Below are positions 5,496 to 12,016 of a DNA stretch of 12,016 nucleotides, in pieces. A program made the position numbers and the translations under genes. The notes beneath the pieces are model-generated. The model made no database searches, was not told the DNA's origin, and saw only the letters and a list, made by a program, of their open reading frames with translations. This stretch comes from an uncultured Alphaproteobacteria bacterium (GTDB lineage: Bacteria; Pseudomonadota; Alphaproteobacteria; RF32; CAG-239): NCBI GenBank assembly GCA_910577095.1, contig CAJTLY010000026.1:1-12016 (forward strand), given 5' to 3'. Positions within the stretch are counted from its first letter, which is position 1. Every line of letters begins with the position of its first letter.

Positions 5496-7282
5496 TTTTT
5501 CTTCTCCGGAAGGCGACACCGTTTCCAACGCCGGATCGCATAAACCGTTCCGGCCAGAAGGGCAATCAAAACCGCCGGAAACACAATTAAATTTAACCAG
5601 ACAAAACGATAGAGCGCCCTGTCCGCATCTGTCGCGGTTAGACGGGTCAACTGTTGCAGTTTCTGTGCGTTTTGCCGTTGCTCGCGTTCGGTTTGTTCCG
5701 TTTCTTTGCGATAACCGACATTTTCGGAATCACTGACTCTTTTTCGCAATTTTTCCAACCGTGCCGCCGCATCGGCTTCCTCCGTTTCCAACTGTTCGCG
5801 TCGTTCGGCAAAGCGCCGGTAACTTTCGGCGTACAAAGTTTCGGCAATATTAGCCGGCACATGTGTTTTCGTTTCTTCAGCAAAACTTTTTTCTCCGGCA
5901 AGACGGTCGATCAGCCCCAGCAGAAAATCGGCATTTCCGGCATAAGATAAGGTACCGTAAACCGGATTGTCCGGTTGAAAATCCGCCACCCACGCCGCAT
6001 CATCGACAAAATCGCCGTCCGCCACCACGGCGACCGCTGCGGCCGGATCGGAAAACGGTATGTAGGGCGCGGCTTTGTCGGCCGAAGAAGTTGCCGCCAG
6101 CGGGTTAGAACGATAATGGGAACGAAACTGTCCCTGCACCAAAAGTGCCAAAATACGCACCCTGTTATCCTGCCGGTAAGCCAAAATAACCTGAGATTTT
6201 GGCGTATAACGCACTTCCGACACCGCAATTTCTCCGCCCTGGCGTCCGGTAGAAGCCAAAACCTCATACTTCAAATCGGCATTTTCGGTTGTTTCCAGAC
6301 TGCCCGGCGTGCGAAAATGCAAATTGCCGCCGTCGCTCTCCCCGGTAAAAAACCACAACGGATAGACGCGGCTGCGCCCATAAGCGTCTTTTATTTTTTC
6401 ACCGTGCATTAAATCACCGGCAATGCTTTCCGACCGGTAAGCAATCCCCCACTGCCGCAAAAAGTCTTCCATTTGCCGATCGGGGTGCGGCGGATATCCC
6501 AAACGGGCATGCCGCATTTCCGAATATGGATCAACAAAAAAGACGACTTTACCGCCGCGCATCACGTACTGGTCCACCGCATACCCGAAAACAGGCGGCA
6601 TCTGCCCGGGGTTGACAATCAGCAAAACATCGACACGGCCGGGAATATAACTGCTTGCGGCAGATATTTCCGTTACCTGATAATACTCTTCCAGCAAAGC
6701 TTGCAACGCCGGTATCCGGTCGCCGTTCAGCAACGGCATTTGCGGAGAAACCACTCCCACAACCGGCTTATCATCTTCAAATCTGCTCAGAATCCGGTTA
6801 ACATCCCTCTCCAGAACGGTCCGTCTTTCCGCACGCAGTGCCGGGATAACGGCGTTTTTCCCCGCAGCATCCTTTATTTGCAAACCAAAATAATAGTCCC
6901 TGTCGTTGCCGCTCAACGGCAGAAGCCCGTCTTGCAGCGCCTGTTTTTCCATCTCCGAAGAAGTTTTAACCCGGCGGATCTCTAAACGAACCTTGTCAGG
7001 AGCCGACAATTGGTAACGGCTCAGCAATGCCGCGGTTTCGGCAGCGTAAGTTCCGAGATTCCAGTCATAAGCGGACAAATCGTCGGAAACATAAAAACGC
7101 AGGGTCACCGGTTGCTTGAGCGAACCGAGAACCGCTTGCGACCTTGCGGACAATGTATAACGGCCGTCCGCAGTGGCATCAACCGACCTGCCGCCGCCCA
7201 ACCAGGCCGCCAGAAGATTAAACAGAACAAACAACGCCAGCAGCAGTATTCCGGCAATCAAAAAGCCGCCCAAACGTTTCAT
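5492..7282 (-). CDS. GldG-like ABC transporter auxiliary membrane protein
   Basis: The 596-residue product matches the GldG / ABC_transp_aux architecture. It has an N-terminal membrane segment (about 5-28), then the typical ATADGRYTLSARS start of the periplasmic part, and a large periplasmic domain with DKPVVGVVSPQMPLLNGD, DVLLIVNPGQMPP and GGKVVFFVDPYSE, which resemble the GldG Rossmann-like fold. A long, highly charged coiled-coil-prone stretch follows (about 480-550), and a C-terminal membrane segment (about 563-583) ends in a basic tail. In Flavobacterium, GldG works with GldA and GldF in gliding; in proteobacteria the same module occurs without known gliding and its cargo is unknown. GGAGGG precedes the ATG, which overlaps the permease stop as ATGA, so translation is probably coupled. 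Confidence 0.9.
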   Translation of the reverse strand: MKRLGGFLIAGILLLALFVLFNLLAAWLGGGRSVDATADGRYTLSARSQAVLGSLKQPVTLRFYVSDDLSAYDWNLGTYAAETAALLSRYQLSAPDKVRLEIRRVKTSSEMEKQALQDGLLPLSGNDRDYYFGLQIKDAAGKNAVIPALRAERRTVLERDVNRILSRFEDDKPVVGVVSPQMPLLNGDRIPALQALLEEYYQVTEISAASSYIPGRVDVLLIVNPGQMPPVFGYAVDQYVMRGGKVVFFVDPYSEMRHARLGYPPHPDRQMEDFLRQWGIAYRSESIAGDLMHGEKIKDAYGRSRVYPLWFFTGESDGGNLHFRTPGSLETTENADLKYEVLASTGRQGGEIAVSEVRYTPKSQVILAYRQDNRVRILALLVQGQFRSHYRSNPLAATSSADKAAPYIPFSDPAAAVAVVADGDFVDDAAWVADFQPDNPVYGTLSYAGNADFLLGLIDRLAGEKSFAEETKTHVPANIAETLYAESYRRFAERREQLETEEADAAARLEKLRKRVSDSENVGYRKETEQTEREQRQNAQKLQQLTRLTATDADRALYRFVWLNLIVFPAVLIALLAGTVYAIRRWKRCRLPEKKK

Positions 7283-8010
7283 CTTTCCCTCCTTTTTTCC
7301 GCTGTTGCCATCCCGTTAAAAATCAGCAGCATGCCGGTCAGAGATATGAAATACAATATGCTGTCGACACTGAAACAGCCGTTAAGAAAAGCCTGATAAC
7401 GAGAGGAAAAATTGAGGGCGTCGGCCAGATAAAACGGCGGGTTCGGCAAATACGACGACAAAGCGGAAACCAACGGCGAAAAATTAAGCCCCACCAGCGC
7501 CCAGCCCAACAACACGCTGATCAGATAAGATGCCGCCGGCAACGGAACCGCAACAGAAACCGCACATCCGAGCGCCGTCAGCGCGGCTGCCGCCAGAAAT
7601 GTCCCCAGATAAGCCGACGCAATGTTCATTCCGTCCACCGGAACAATTGCCGCCGTCGAAAACGCCAACGGCAAAGAAAAACACAACATCAGTGCCGTCA
7701 GAGTCAAAGCGGCGGCAAATTTGGCGGTTACCAGCGTCGCATCAGAAAGCGGAAACGTCAACAAAACCTCCAAGGTGCCGTTTTTGGCCTCTTCCGACCA
7801 CACCCGCATTGTCACTGCCGGAATCACCACCGCCAGTATCTGGGGCTGAAAAGCAAAATAGGAACGCATCGCCGGATTGTCCACCACAAAATACAAACCG
7901 AAGAAGAAGGCCGCCAGCAGCGAAAGTACCAAATAAACAAATATGACAAAATACGCCGAACGATTATAGAAAAAGCCGCTCAATTCTTTTTTGTACAGGA
8001 CCGTCCACAT
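7279..8010 (-). CDS. ABC-2 type permease (GldF-like)
   Basis: This is the membrane-spanning subunit of the transporter. The 243 residues contain about six hydrophobic segments: near 19-43, 56-70, 95-118, 128-152, 158-175 and 216-234. The first cytoplasmic loop carries MRVWSEEAKNGTLEVLLTFPLS, the conserved ABC-2 segment (E-x-x-x-G-T-x-E-x-L-L-T) that touches the ATPase. It follows the ATPase stop by two bases and uses a GGGAGG ribosome binding site inside the end of that gene. Its own stop overlaps the GldG-like ATG. In this family the single permease presumably dimerises; that is inference from family knowledge. Confidence 0.92.
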   Translation of the reverse strand: MWTVLYKKELSGFFYNRSAYFVIFVYLVLSLLAAFFFGLYFVVDNPAMRSYFAFQPQILAVVIPAVTMRVWSEEAKNGTLEVLLTFPLSDATLVTAKFAAALTLTALMLCFSLPLAFSTAAIVPVDGMNIASAYLGTFLAAAALTALGCAVSVAVPLPAASYLISVLLGWALVGLNFSPLVSALSSYLPNPPFYLADALNFSSRYQAFLNGCFSVDSILYFISLTGMLLIFNGMATAEKRRER

Positions 8011-8012
8011 CT

Positions 8013-8789
8013 TCAGCCTCCCTTCCCTTCATCCGCCGTTTCCCGGGTCAGGCGATAAAATGCCGACGGCAGGCTCCCGTCGTCAGAACAACGGCGCAGA
8101 TCCTCCACCGAGCCGTCACAGCGGATTTGACCGCCGGCCAACACCAAAACCCGCGTTGCCAGAGCCTCGGCTTCTTCCAGCAGGTGCGTCGAGATGATAA
8201 TCAGGTTTTTTGCGGCATAATCACGCAAAAAATGCCGAACGGTAATTTTCTGATTGGGGTCCAGGCCTTCGGTCGGTTCATCAAGAATGAGCGCCCGCGG
8301 GCGATGCAAAACAGCAGCAGCCAAACCGGTGCGACGTTTATAGCCTTTGGACAGGGTATGGATTTTCTGATCAAGCACAGGCACGATTTCCAACCCGGCC
8401 GCCGTCTCTTCAAGCGCACAACGGAAATCTTCTTTTTTCATCCGGTAGATACCGGCCACAAAACGCAGATATTCATAAACCGTCATTTCCGGATACAACG
8501 GAACATTTTCGGGCATATAACCAATTTGTTTCAGAATCTGCTGACGGCCGTCGGCAAAACCGACACCGTCAAATTGCACCGTCCCGGCATCAAGAGGCAG
8601 ATAACCGCACAAAATCCGCATCAGGGTCGTTTTACCGGCGCCGTTCGGCCCCAGCAGCGCAATCAGCTCTCCGGGACGGGCATTGAAACCGATATCCTTT
8701 AACACCGACCGGTCGCCGAAACTTTTTTTCAAATTACATACTTCGATCATATCATCTGCCGAAAAAACGTTATTTCGTTCATCACTCAC
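8013..8789 (-). CDS. ABC transporter ATP-binding protein (GldA-like)
   Basis: This is the energy-supplying subunit, 258 residues from a GTG at 8789. Numbered from there: Walker A GPNGAGKT (47-54), a Q-loop region IGYMPENVPLYPEMTV where Glu replaces the usual Gln (E94), signature LSKGYKRR (146-153), Walker B ALILDEP (166-172) with catalytic E171, D-loop GLDP, and H-loop histidine H202. The IGYxPEN-PLYPEMTV wording is usual for GldA/CcmA-type ATPases paired with GldG. The start is uncertain: the GTG has no ribosome binding site, while an ATG at 8750 would give MIEVCNLKKSFG, the common N-terminus of this family, also without a clear site. It is the first gene of the four-gene operon. Confidence 0.94.
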   Translation of the reverse strand: MSDERNNVFSADDMIEVCNLKKSFGDRSVLKDIGFNARPGELIALLGPNGAGKTTLMRILCGYLPLDAGTVQFDGVGFADGRQQILKQIGYMPENVPLYPEMTVYEYLRFVAGIYRMKKEDFRCALEETAAGLEIVPVLDQKIHTLSKGYKRRTGLAAAVLHRPRALILDEPTEGLDPNQKITVRHFLRDYAAKNLIIISTHLLEEAEALATRVLVLAGGQIRCDGSVEDLRRCSDDGSLPSAFYRLTRETADEGKGG

Positions 8790-8948
8790 TATTTGACAAT
8801 ATATTAACCGATTTCTTTTAAATTTACACCCATTTATTGATTATCCTCAATATCATTTCCACAAGCGAACCTTTTTTTGCAAAATCTTTGATGACAAAAA
8901 CGCAAAACTGGATTAGTTTATGGAGTAATTGAAAGGAGCAGCAGAAAA
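8790..8948. promoter_or_regulatory. Divergent intergenic control region
   Basis: This 159-base A/T-rich gap separates the leftward ABC operon from the rightward MlaD operon and must hold both promoters. Leftward, TAATAT and TATATT boxes lie at about 8797-8804, without a good -35. Rightward, TTGATG (8888-8893) is the best -35, but no convincing -10 follows at 17-18 bases. A perfect TTGACA on the plus strand at 8793-8798 is too far from the first MlaD gene and lacks a good -10. GGAG at 8935-8938 is the ribosome binding site of the MlaD gene. Confidence 0.4.
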
Positions 8949-9446
8949 GTGAGTAATGATTATTCCCGCGAAGAAGAAAACGCTTTAAAAACCGGATTAT
9001 ATGTTATTTTGGCACTGGCAATCCTGTCATTGTTTTATGTTTCCGGCCGCAAAGCGGTAGAACACAGCGAAGCCGGAAGCTATTATCCCGTCTACGCCCG
9101 CTTCGGCAGAACCGACGGATTGCAGATCGGCAATGCGGTGCGGCTGGCGGGCATAACCGTCGGGCGCGTCACCGATGCCAAACTGGACAGCCGTTATAAC
9201 GCCATCCTTACGCTGGAAATGAAAGAAGGAATAAAAATTCCCGATGACAGCAGCGCTTCTATCGTCAGCGACGGTATCCTCGGCACCAAATACATTGAAA
9301 TCGAACCCGGAGGTTCCGAAGATTTTCTGCCGCCGAAGGGCGAATTCAACTATACTCAGGATGCCATGGTGCTGGAAGAACTGATTGAACGAATCATAAG
9401 CATGGGCAAAGCCAAAAACCAATCCAACAAAGGAGAAACAGAATGA
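8949..9446 (+). CDS. MCE/MlaD-family protein, first of two tandem copies
   Basis: The 165-residue product has a short acidic cytoplasmic start, one membrane anchor (about 13-31) and a periplasmic MCE domain (about 44-121): YPVYARFGRTDGLQIGNAV, RLAGITVGRV, IKIPDDSSASIVSDGILGTKYIEIEPGG. MCE proteins form hexameric rings that carry phospholipids between membranes, with MlaE and MlaF as partner permease and ATPase. It begins at GTG with GGAG ten bases upstream. After the MCE domain there is a helical tail (VLEELIERIISMG) and a short polar end. It overlaps the next gene as ATGA. The sequence differs clearly from the second copy, so this is an old duplication rather than a recent one. Confidence 0.9.
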   Translation: MSNDYSREEENALKTGLYVILALAILSLFYVSGRKAVEHSEAGSYYPVYARFGRTDGLQIGNAVRLAGITVGRVTDAKLDSRYNAILTLEMKEGIKIPDDSSASIVSDGILGTKYIEIEPGGSEDFLPPKGEFNYTQDAMVLEELIERIISMGKAKNQSNKGETE

Positions 9447-9895
9447 AAAAACGGCCGGTTGAAACAATGATGGGAATTGTCGTCCTGCTGGTAGCGGCAT
9501 TTTTCCTTTTTTTCGCCTATCGGGTTTCCGACCTTCAGGTGGTCAAAGGATATGAGCTCAATGCCAAATTCTTAAAAGTGGGCGGACTGACCACCGGTGC
9601 CGACGTCATGATCAACGGCATCAAAGTCGGTACCGTCGTCGGACAAAAGCTGGACGGCGAAAACTACGACGCCGAAGTCAAACTCAGCATCGCCCCCGAC
9701 ATCAAACTGCCTAAAGACAGCTCGGCAACCATTGCCAGCAACGGATTGATGGGAAACAAATTTATCAAAATTGAACCGGGGTCTTCAAAAGAACTGCTGC
9801 AGGACGGCGACGAAATTACAAACACGAAAGACTTTAAGACTTTGGAAGACTTGGTCGGAGAAGTCATTTTTATGGTGACAGGCAATGACAAATAA
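9443..9895 (+). CDS. mlaD: MlaD, phospholipid transport system substrate-binding subunit
   Basis: This 150-residue protein is closest to canonical alphaproteobacterial MlaD. The start KKRPVETMMGIVVLLVAAFF gives a single membrane anchor (about 9-26). The MCE domain (about 37-112) reads GYELNAKFLKVGGLTTGADV, MINGIKVGTVV, IKLPKDSSATIASNGLMGNKFIKIEPG. It ends with a helix (FKTLEDLVGEVIFMV) that in the known MlaD ring helps form the central pore. MlaD maintains outer-membrane lipid asymmetry by moving phospholipid between the membranes. The gene has AAAGGAGA upstream and overlaps both neighbours: ATGA with the first copy, and 11 bases with the DUF2155 gene. mlaE, mlaF and mlaC are not in the window. 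Confidence 0.93.
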   Translation: MKKRPVETMMGIVVLLVAAFFLFFAYRVSDLQVVKGYELNAKFLKVGGLTTGADVMINGIKVGTVVGQKLDGENYDAEVKLSIAPDIKLPKDSSATIASNGLMGNKFIKIEPGSSKELLQDGDEITNTKDFKTLEDLVGEVIFMVTGNDK

Positions 9896-10949
9896 GACGA
9901 CACTTTTACTGCCGGCGCTTCTGGGCGCCGGGATCGGCATCCATACCGCCGGAGCCGCCGAAATTCCGACCAATACCGCTCAAATGCAGGCAATGGACAA
10001 AATCACCGGACGCGTCAGCGTCATCAACGTACCGGTCAACGCCGAAATGCGTTTCGGCAGTTTTTCGATTGTGGTACGCGACTGCAAAACCCGTTCTCCC
10101 GAAGAAACGCCCGAAAATTTCGCCTTTGTCGACGTTGCCGACACAATCGGCGACAACCAACAAATCAATATTTTCAAGGGCTGGATGCTGTCGTCTTCGC
10201 CGGCTCTCAATGCCGTCGAACACCCGGTTTATGACGTTTGGCTGTTGAAATGCATTGACGGCGACATTTCCAACGTACCGTTGATGAGCGCCGAAGAACT
10301 GGCCGCTCGCGACCGACTGCCGATGCAGCGTCCCGAGGCCCGCGAAGTTCCCGCTCCTCAAGAAGAAAACGGATTTGAGGAAGTTAATCTGAGCGGCGAA
10401 CCGATTGACCTGCTGCCGGCGGCCGTACGCGAGGCCGGCGAAGAAAACGCCGCCCAAGAGCAGATCATCAAACTTGAGGCCGAAAAAGACATTATTGCCG
10501 AAGAAAACGCGCCCCAGTCGCTGCTGAACATTCCCGAACAACCGGCCGCATCCGGCGACGCAGAGATAAAAGAAATCAAAGCGCAAATTGAGATCAGAGA
10601 AAATACGGCAGAAGGCGGCGAATCCGAGATTAAAAGCGATGCCCGGATACTCAGCCTGCCTCAACCGGCAGCCGCAGAACAAAATGCGGAAGAAAATGCC
10701 GCTGAGACCGTCGGCGAAGCACCGTCTTCGTCCGCTGTGACGGAAAGCAGCATATCTTCAGAACCGCAGCCGATTGTCCCAACGCCGGAAATTGCTGCCG
10801 AAGACGCGCCGACGGCAGAGGACGCAAATGCACTTAAAGCGCCGGTGAGCGAAGAAATCATCGAACACTCCCCGGCAGACAACGGAATGGATCCCGATAT
10901 CCTTTCCGAACTCGAAAAAGAACTGAGCGGCACCGCTTTGGACCGCTGA
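9885..10949 (+). CDS. DUF2155 secreted protein with long acidic C-terminal extension
   Basis: The 354-residue protein has a signal peptide (about 1-24, ending AGA-AE) and a DUF2155 domain (about 35-127): MDKITGRVSVINVPVNAEM, FGSFSIVVRDC (C67), FVDV, IFKGWMLSSSPALNAVEHPVYDVWLLKC (C123). C67 and C123 could pair. DUF2155 proteins are common in Alphaproteobacteria near mlaD; their function is unknown. From about residue 140 on, the chain is low-complexity and disordered in appearance: rich in Glu, Ala and Pro, about a quarter Asp plus Glu with few Lys or Arg. The family usually ends near the domain, so about 200 residues are extra. The ATG at 9885 overlaps the end of mlaD by 11 bases, with GGTGA six bases upstream, suggesting translational coupling. 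Confidence 0.88.
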   Translation: MTNKTTLLLPALLGAGIGIHTAGAAEIPTNTAQMQAMDKITGRVSVINVPVNAEMRFGSFSIVVRDCKTRSPEETPENFAFVDVADTIGDNQQINIFKGWMLSSSPALNAVEHPVYDVWLLKCIDGDISNVPLMSAEELAARDRLPMQRPEAREVPAPQEENGFEEVNLSGEPIDLLPAAVREAGEENAAQEQIIKLEAEKDIIAEENAPQSLLNIPEQPAASGDAEIKEIKAQIEIRENTAEGGESEIKSDARILSLPQPAAAEQNAEENAAETVGEAPSSSAVTESSISSEPQPIVPTPEIAAEDAPTAEDANALKAPVSEEIIEHSPADNGMDPDILSELEKELSGTALDR

Positions 10950-10976
10950 CACCTAAACGATTGCCGGAGGTAGCAA

Positions 10977-11906
10977 ATGGCAGAAGAAATTGACGTCAGT
11001 TTTGTGATGACCGTATACAACAAGGAATATTACCTGCCCTCGGTCCTGACGGCCCTTTTGGCGCAGACCGGACTGAAAAATCCCGAATATATTTTTGTCG
11101 ACGACGTTTCGAGTGACAATTCGGTTGAAATTATCCGCCGTATGACTGCCGGACTGCCTAACGTCACCGTCGTTACCAACCCGTATAACCGCGGAATCAG
11201 CGCCCGCATCAATCAGGGGATTGCGCTGGCAAAGGGAAAATGGACCCGGATGCTTGATTCCGACGACATCTTTCCGCTTGATTCGACGGCAACCATGATC
11301 CGTCTGGCCGAACAAAACAAAGCGGAAATGGTCTACGGCTGCTTTACCAAAACCGGAAAAGAACCTCGTGACCTTGAAAACTGTCTGCTGGAAGAATTTG
11401 ATTATCATTATTATCCCAACGCTCTTGATGCCGTTTTGAACGGACGTTTCACCCGCATGGGGCAACTGATTAAAACCGATGTTTTACAAAAAGCCGGGGG
11501 TGCCGATGAACGTGCCTTCATTCAGGACGAATCTATTCCTTTACGCGCTGCCATTTATGCCCGGGGCATTGTCAAAATGACGGCCCACGTTGTTTTGGTT
11601 CCCAAAGAACTCGGCAATTTTTCCGGCAATAAACTCCAACTTGATCATGACCGTTTCATGGCCTATTACTGGACCTTGAAAGACCATCCGGAACTCCCGG
11701 CCGACGCCTTGCAAAAAATGTATCTGCGCGCCGTTTCCGCTTATTGGAAATTTACCAAAAAAACGAAACAGTTTCCGTTTTTCAGTGCGGCATTTCTTCA
11801 TTATTTGGGCTGCAAGCTGTTTCATTTGCCGCCTGATGACAATTGGCTGCAACAAATGTATCGCGAATTTGCCGCCCGGACGGATATGCGCCGGATTAAG
11901 CCATAA
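10977..11906 (+). CDS. Family 2 glycosyltransferase
   Basis: The 309-residue protein begins with the GT-A nucleotide-binding fold: SFVMTVYNKEYYLPSVLTALLAQ, then EYIFVDDVSSDNSVEII (VDD at 41-43), NRGISARINQGIALAKGKW, and the DxD-type metal site D94-S-D96 in RMLDSDDIFP. A QDESIPLR segment (183-190) lies where the catalytic acidic residue is expected. It lacks transmembrane segments and is probably cytoplasmic or peripheral, transferring a sugar from a nucleotide sugar to a cell-surface glycan; donor and acceptor cannot be read from the sequence. The ATG has GGAGG (10966-10970) six bases upstream and lies 27 bases after the DUF2155 stop, so it is probably the last gene of the MlaD operon. Its role may still be separate from lipid transport. 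Confidence 0.92.
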   Translation: MAEEIDVSFVMTVYNKEYYLPSVLTALLAQTGLKNPEYIFVDDVSSDNSVEIIRRMTAGLPNVTVVTNPYNRGISARINQGIALAKGKWTRMLDSDDIFPLDSTATMIRLAEQNKAEMVYGCFTKTGKEPRDLENCLLEEFDYHYYPNALDAVLNGRFTRMGQLIKTDVLQKAGGADERAFIQDESIPLRAAIYARGIVKMTAHVVLVPKELGNFSGNKLQLDHDRFMAYYWTLKDHPELPADALQKMYLRAVSAYWKFTKKTKQFPFFSAAFLHYLGCKLFHLPPDDNWLQQMYREFAARTDMRRIKP

Positions 11907-11924
11907 ATTATCAACATCCCCAAA

Positions 11925-11952
11925 CGTCCCCGAAAATCGGGGGCGTTTTTTT
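11925..11952 (+). terminator. Intrinsic terminator after the glycosyltransferase
   Basis: A 9-bp stem (11925-11933 with 11937-11945; one G-T pair, mostly G-C) closes a 3-base AAA loop and is followed by seven T (11946-11952). It begins 18 bases after the stop and should end the MlaD-DUF2155-glycosyltransferase transcript. Confidence 0.93.
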
Positions 11953-11971
11953 ATTCCTTCTGATCGGCAGC

Positions 11972-12001
11972 AAAAAAGAGCCGTAAATACGGCTCTTTTT
12001 T
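11972..12001. terminator. Second, bidirectional intrinsic terminator
   Basis: GAGCCGT (11978-11984) pairs with ACGGCTC (11989-11995) around a 4-base loop. It is flanked by six A (11972-11977) and six T (11996-12001), so it works in both orientations. It probably serves a leftward gene beyond the right edge as well as being a backstop for the rightward operon. Confidence 0.88.
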
Positions 12002-12016
12002 GTTTTTGTGTTTCGG

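Noticed and set aside
5496..5528. Upstream ATG at 5528 for the DUF4340 gene
   Set aside because: It would overlap the GldG-like gene by 37 bases and add a polar stretch before the membrane anchor; the ATG at 5495 forms an ATGA overlap like the neighbouring junction.
6473..6985. 170-codon rightward frame opposite the GldG-like gene
   Set aside because: It lies wholly within the confident GldG-like gene and shows no domain or start signal.
8127..8702. 191-codon rightward frame opposite the ABC ATPase
   Set aside because: The ATPase on the other strand has all family motifs; this frame has none.
9906..10682. 258-codon leftward frame opposite the DUF2155 gene
   Set aside because: It is a compositional shadow: the plus-strand gene has a signal peptide and a recognisable domain, and the reverse frame shows no known motif and no ribosome binding site.
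1..12016. CRISPR array, tRNA genes or insertion sequence
   Set aside because: I found no regularly spaced repeats, no cloverleaf-like sequence and no transposase or terminal inverted repeats by reading both strands.

Overview
The window looks like chromosomal core sequence of an alphaproteobacterium with moderate GC content and A/T-rich intergenic regions. The best lineage evidence is a DUF2155 protein directly downstream of MlaD-type genes, a family and arrangement I associate with Alphaproteobacteria, together with an IF3 sequence of alphaproteobacterial type. The narrower lineage is inference; a host-associated, uncultured Rhodospirillales-like organism would fit. I see no phage, insertion sequence, CRISPR array, tRNA or mature rRNA.

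Layout. Positions 1-373 hold a divergent control region. A near-consensus promoter with an A-tract UP-like element fires leftward into a structured leader, probably of a stable RNA (rRNA?) operon off the left edge. infC runs rightward and appears to start at a rare AUA codon behind a perfect Shine-Dalgarno. A bidirectional terminator separates infC from a convergent gene for a small secreted protein of unknown function. ligA (NAD-dependent DNA ligase) follows, meeting a small unknown gene tail-to-tail with a 2-base gap. Next is a secreted LprI-like (DUF1311) protein whose stop codon overlaps the stop codon of the next, leftward operon.

Positions 4671-8789 are a four-gene leftward operon, read from high to low coordinates: ABC ATPase, ABC-2 permease, GldG-like membrane protein and DUF4340 protein. 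The junctions are a 2-base gap and two ATGA overlaps. This is a GldA/GldF/GldG-type transporter module of unknown substrate in this lineage. Divergent from it, across a 159-base gap, is a rightward operon of two tandem, different MCE/MlaD proteins, a DUF2155 protein with a long acidic tail, and a family 2 glycosyltransferase. It ends at a strong terminator, followed by a second bidirectional hairpin at the right edge.

The right half may therefore be a cell-envelope cluster: a transporter of unknown cargo back-to-back with inner-membrane lipid-carrier subunits. No gene here is clearly new to science. The points most worth a second look are the AUA start of infC, the paired MlaD paralogues, the acidic extension on DUF2155, the divergent envelope operons, and two palindromic or phased operator-like sites next to genes of unknown function.
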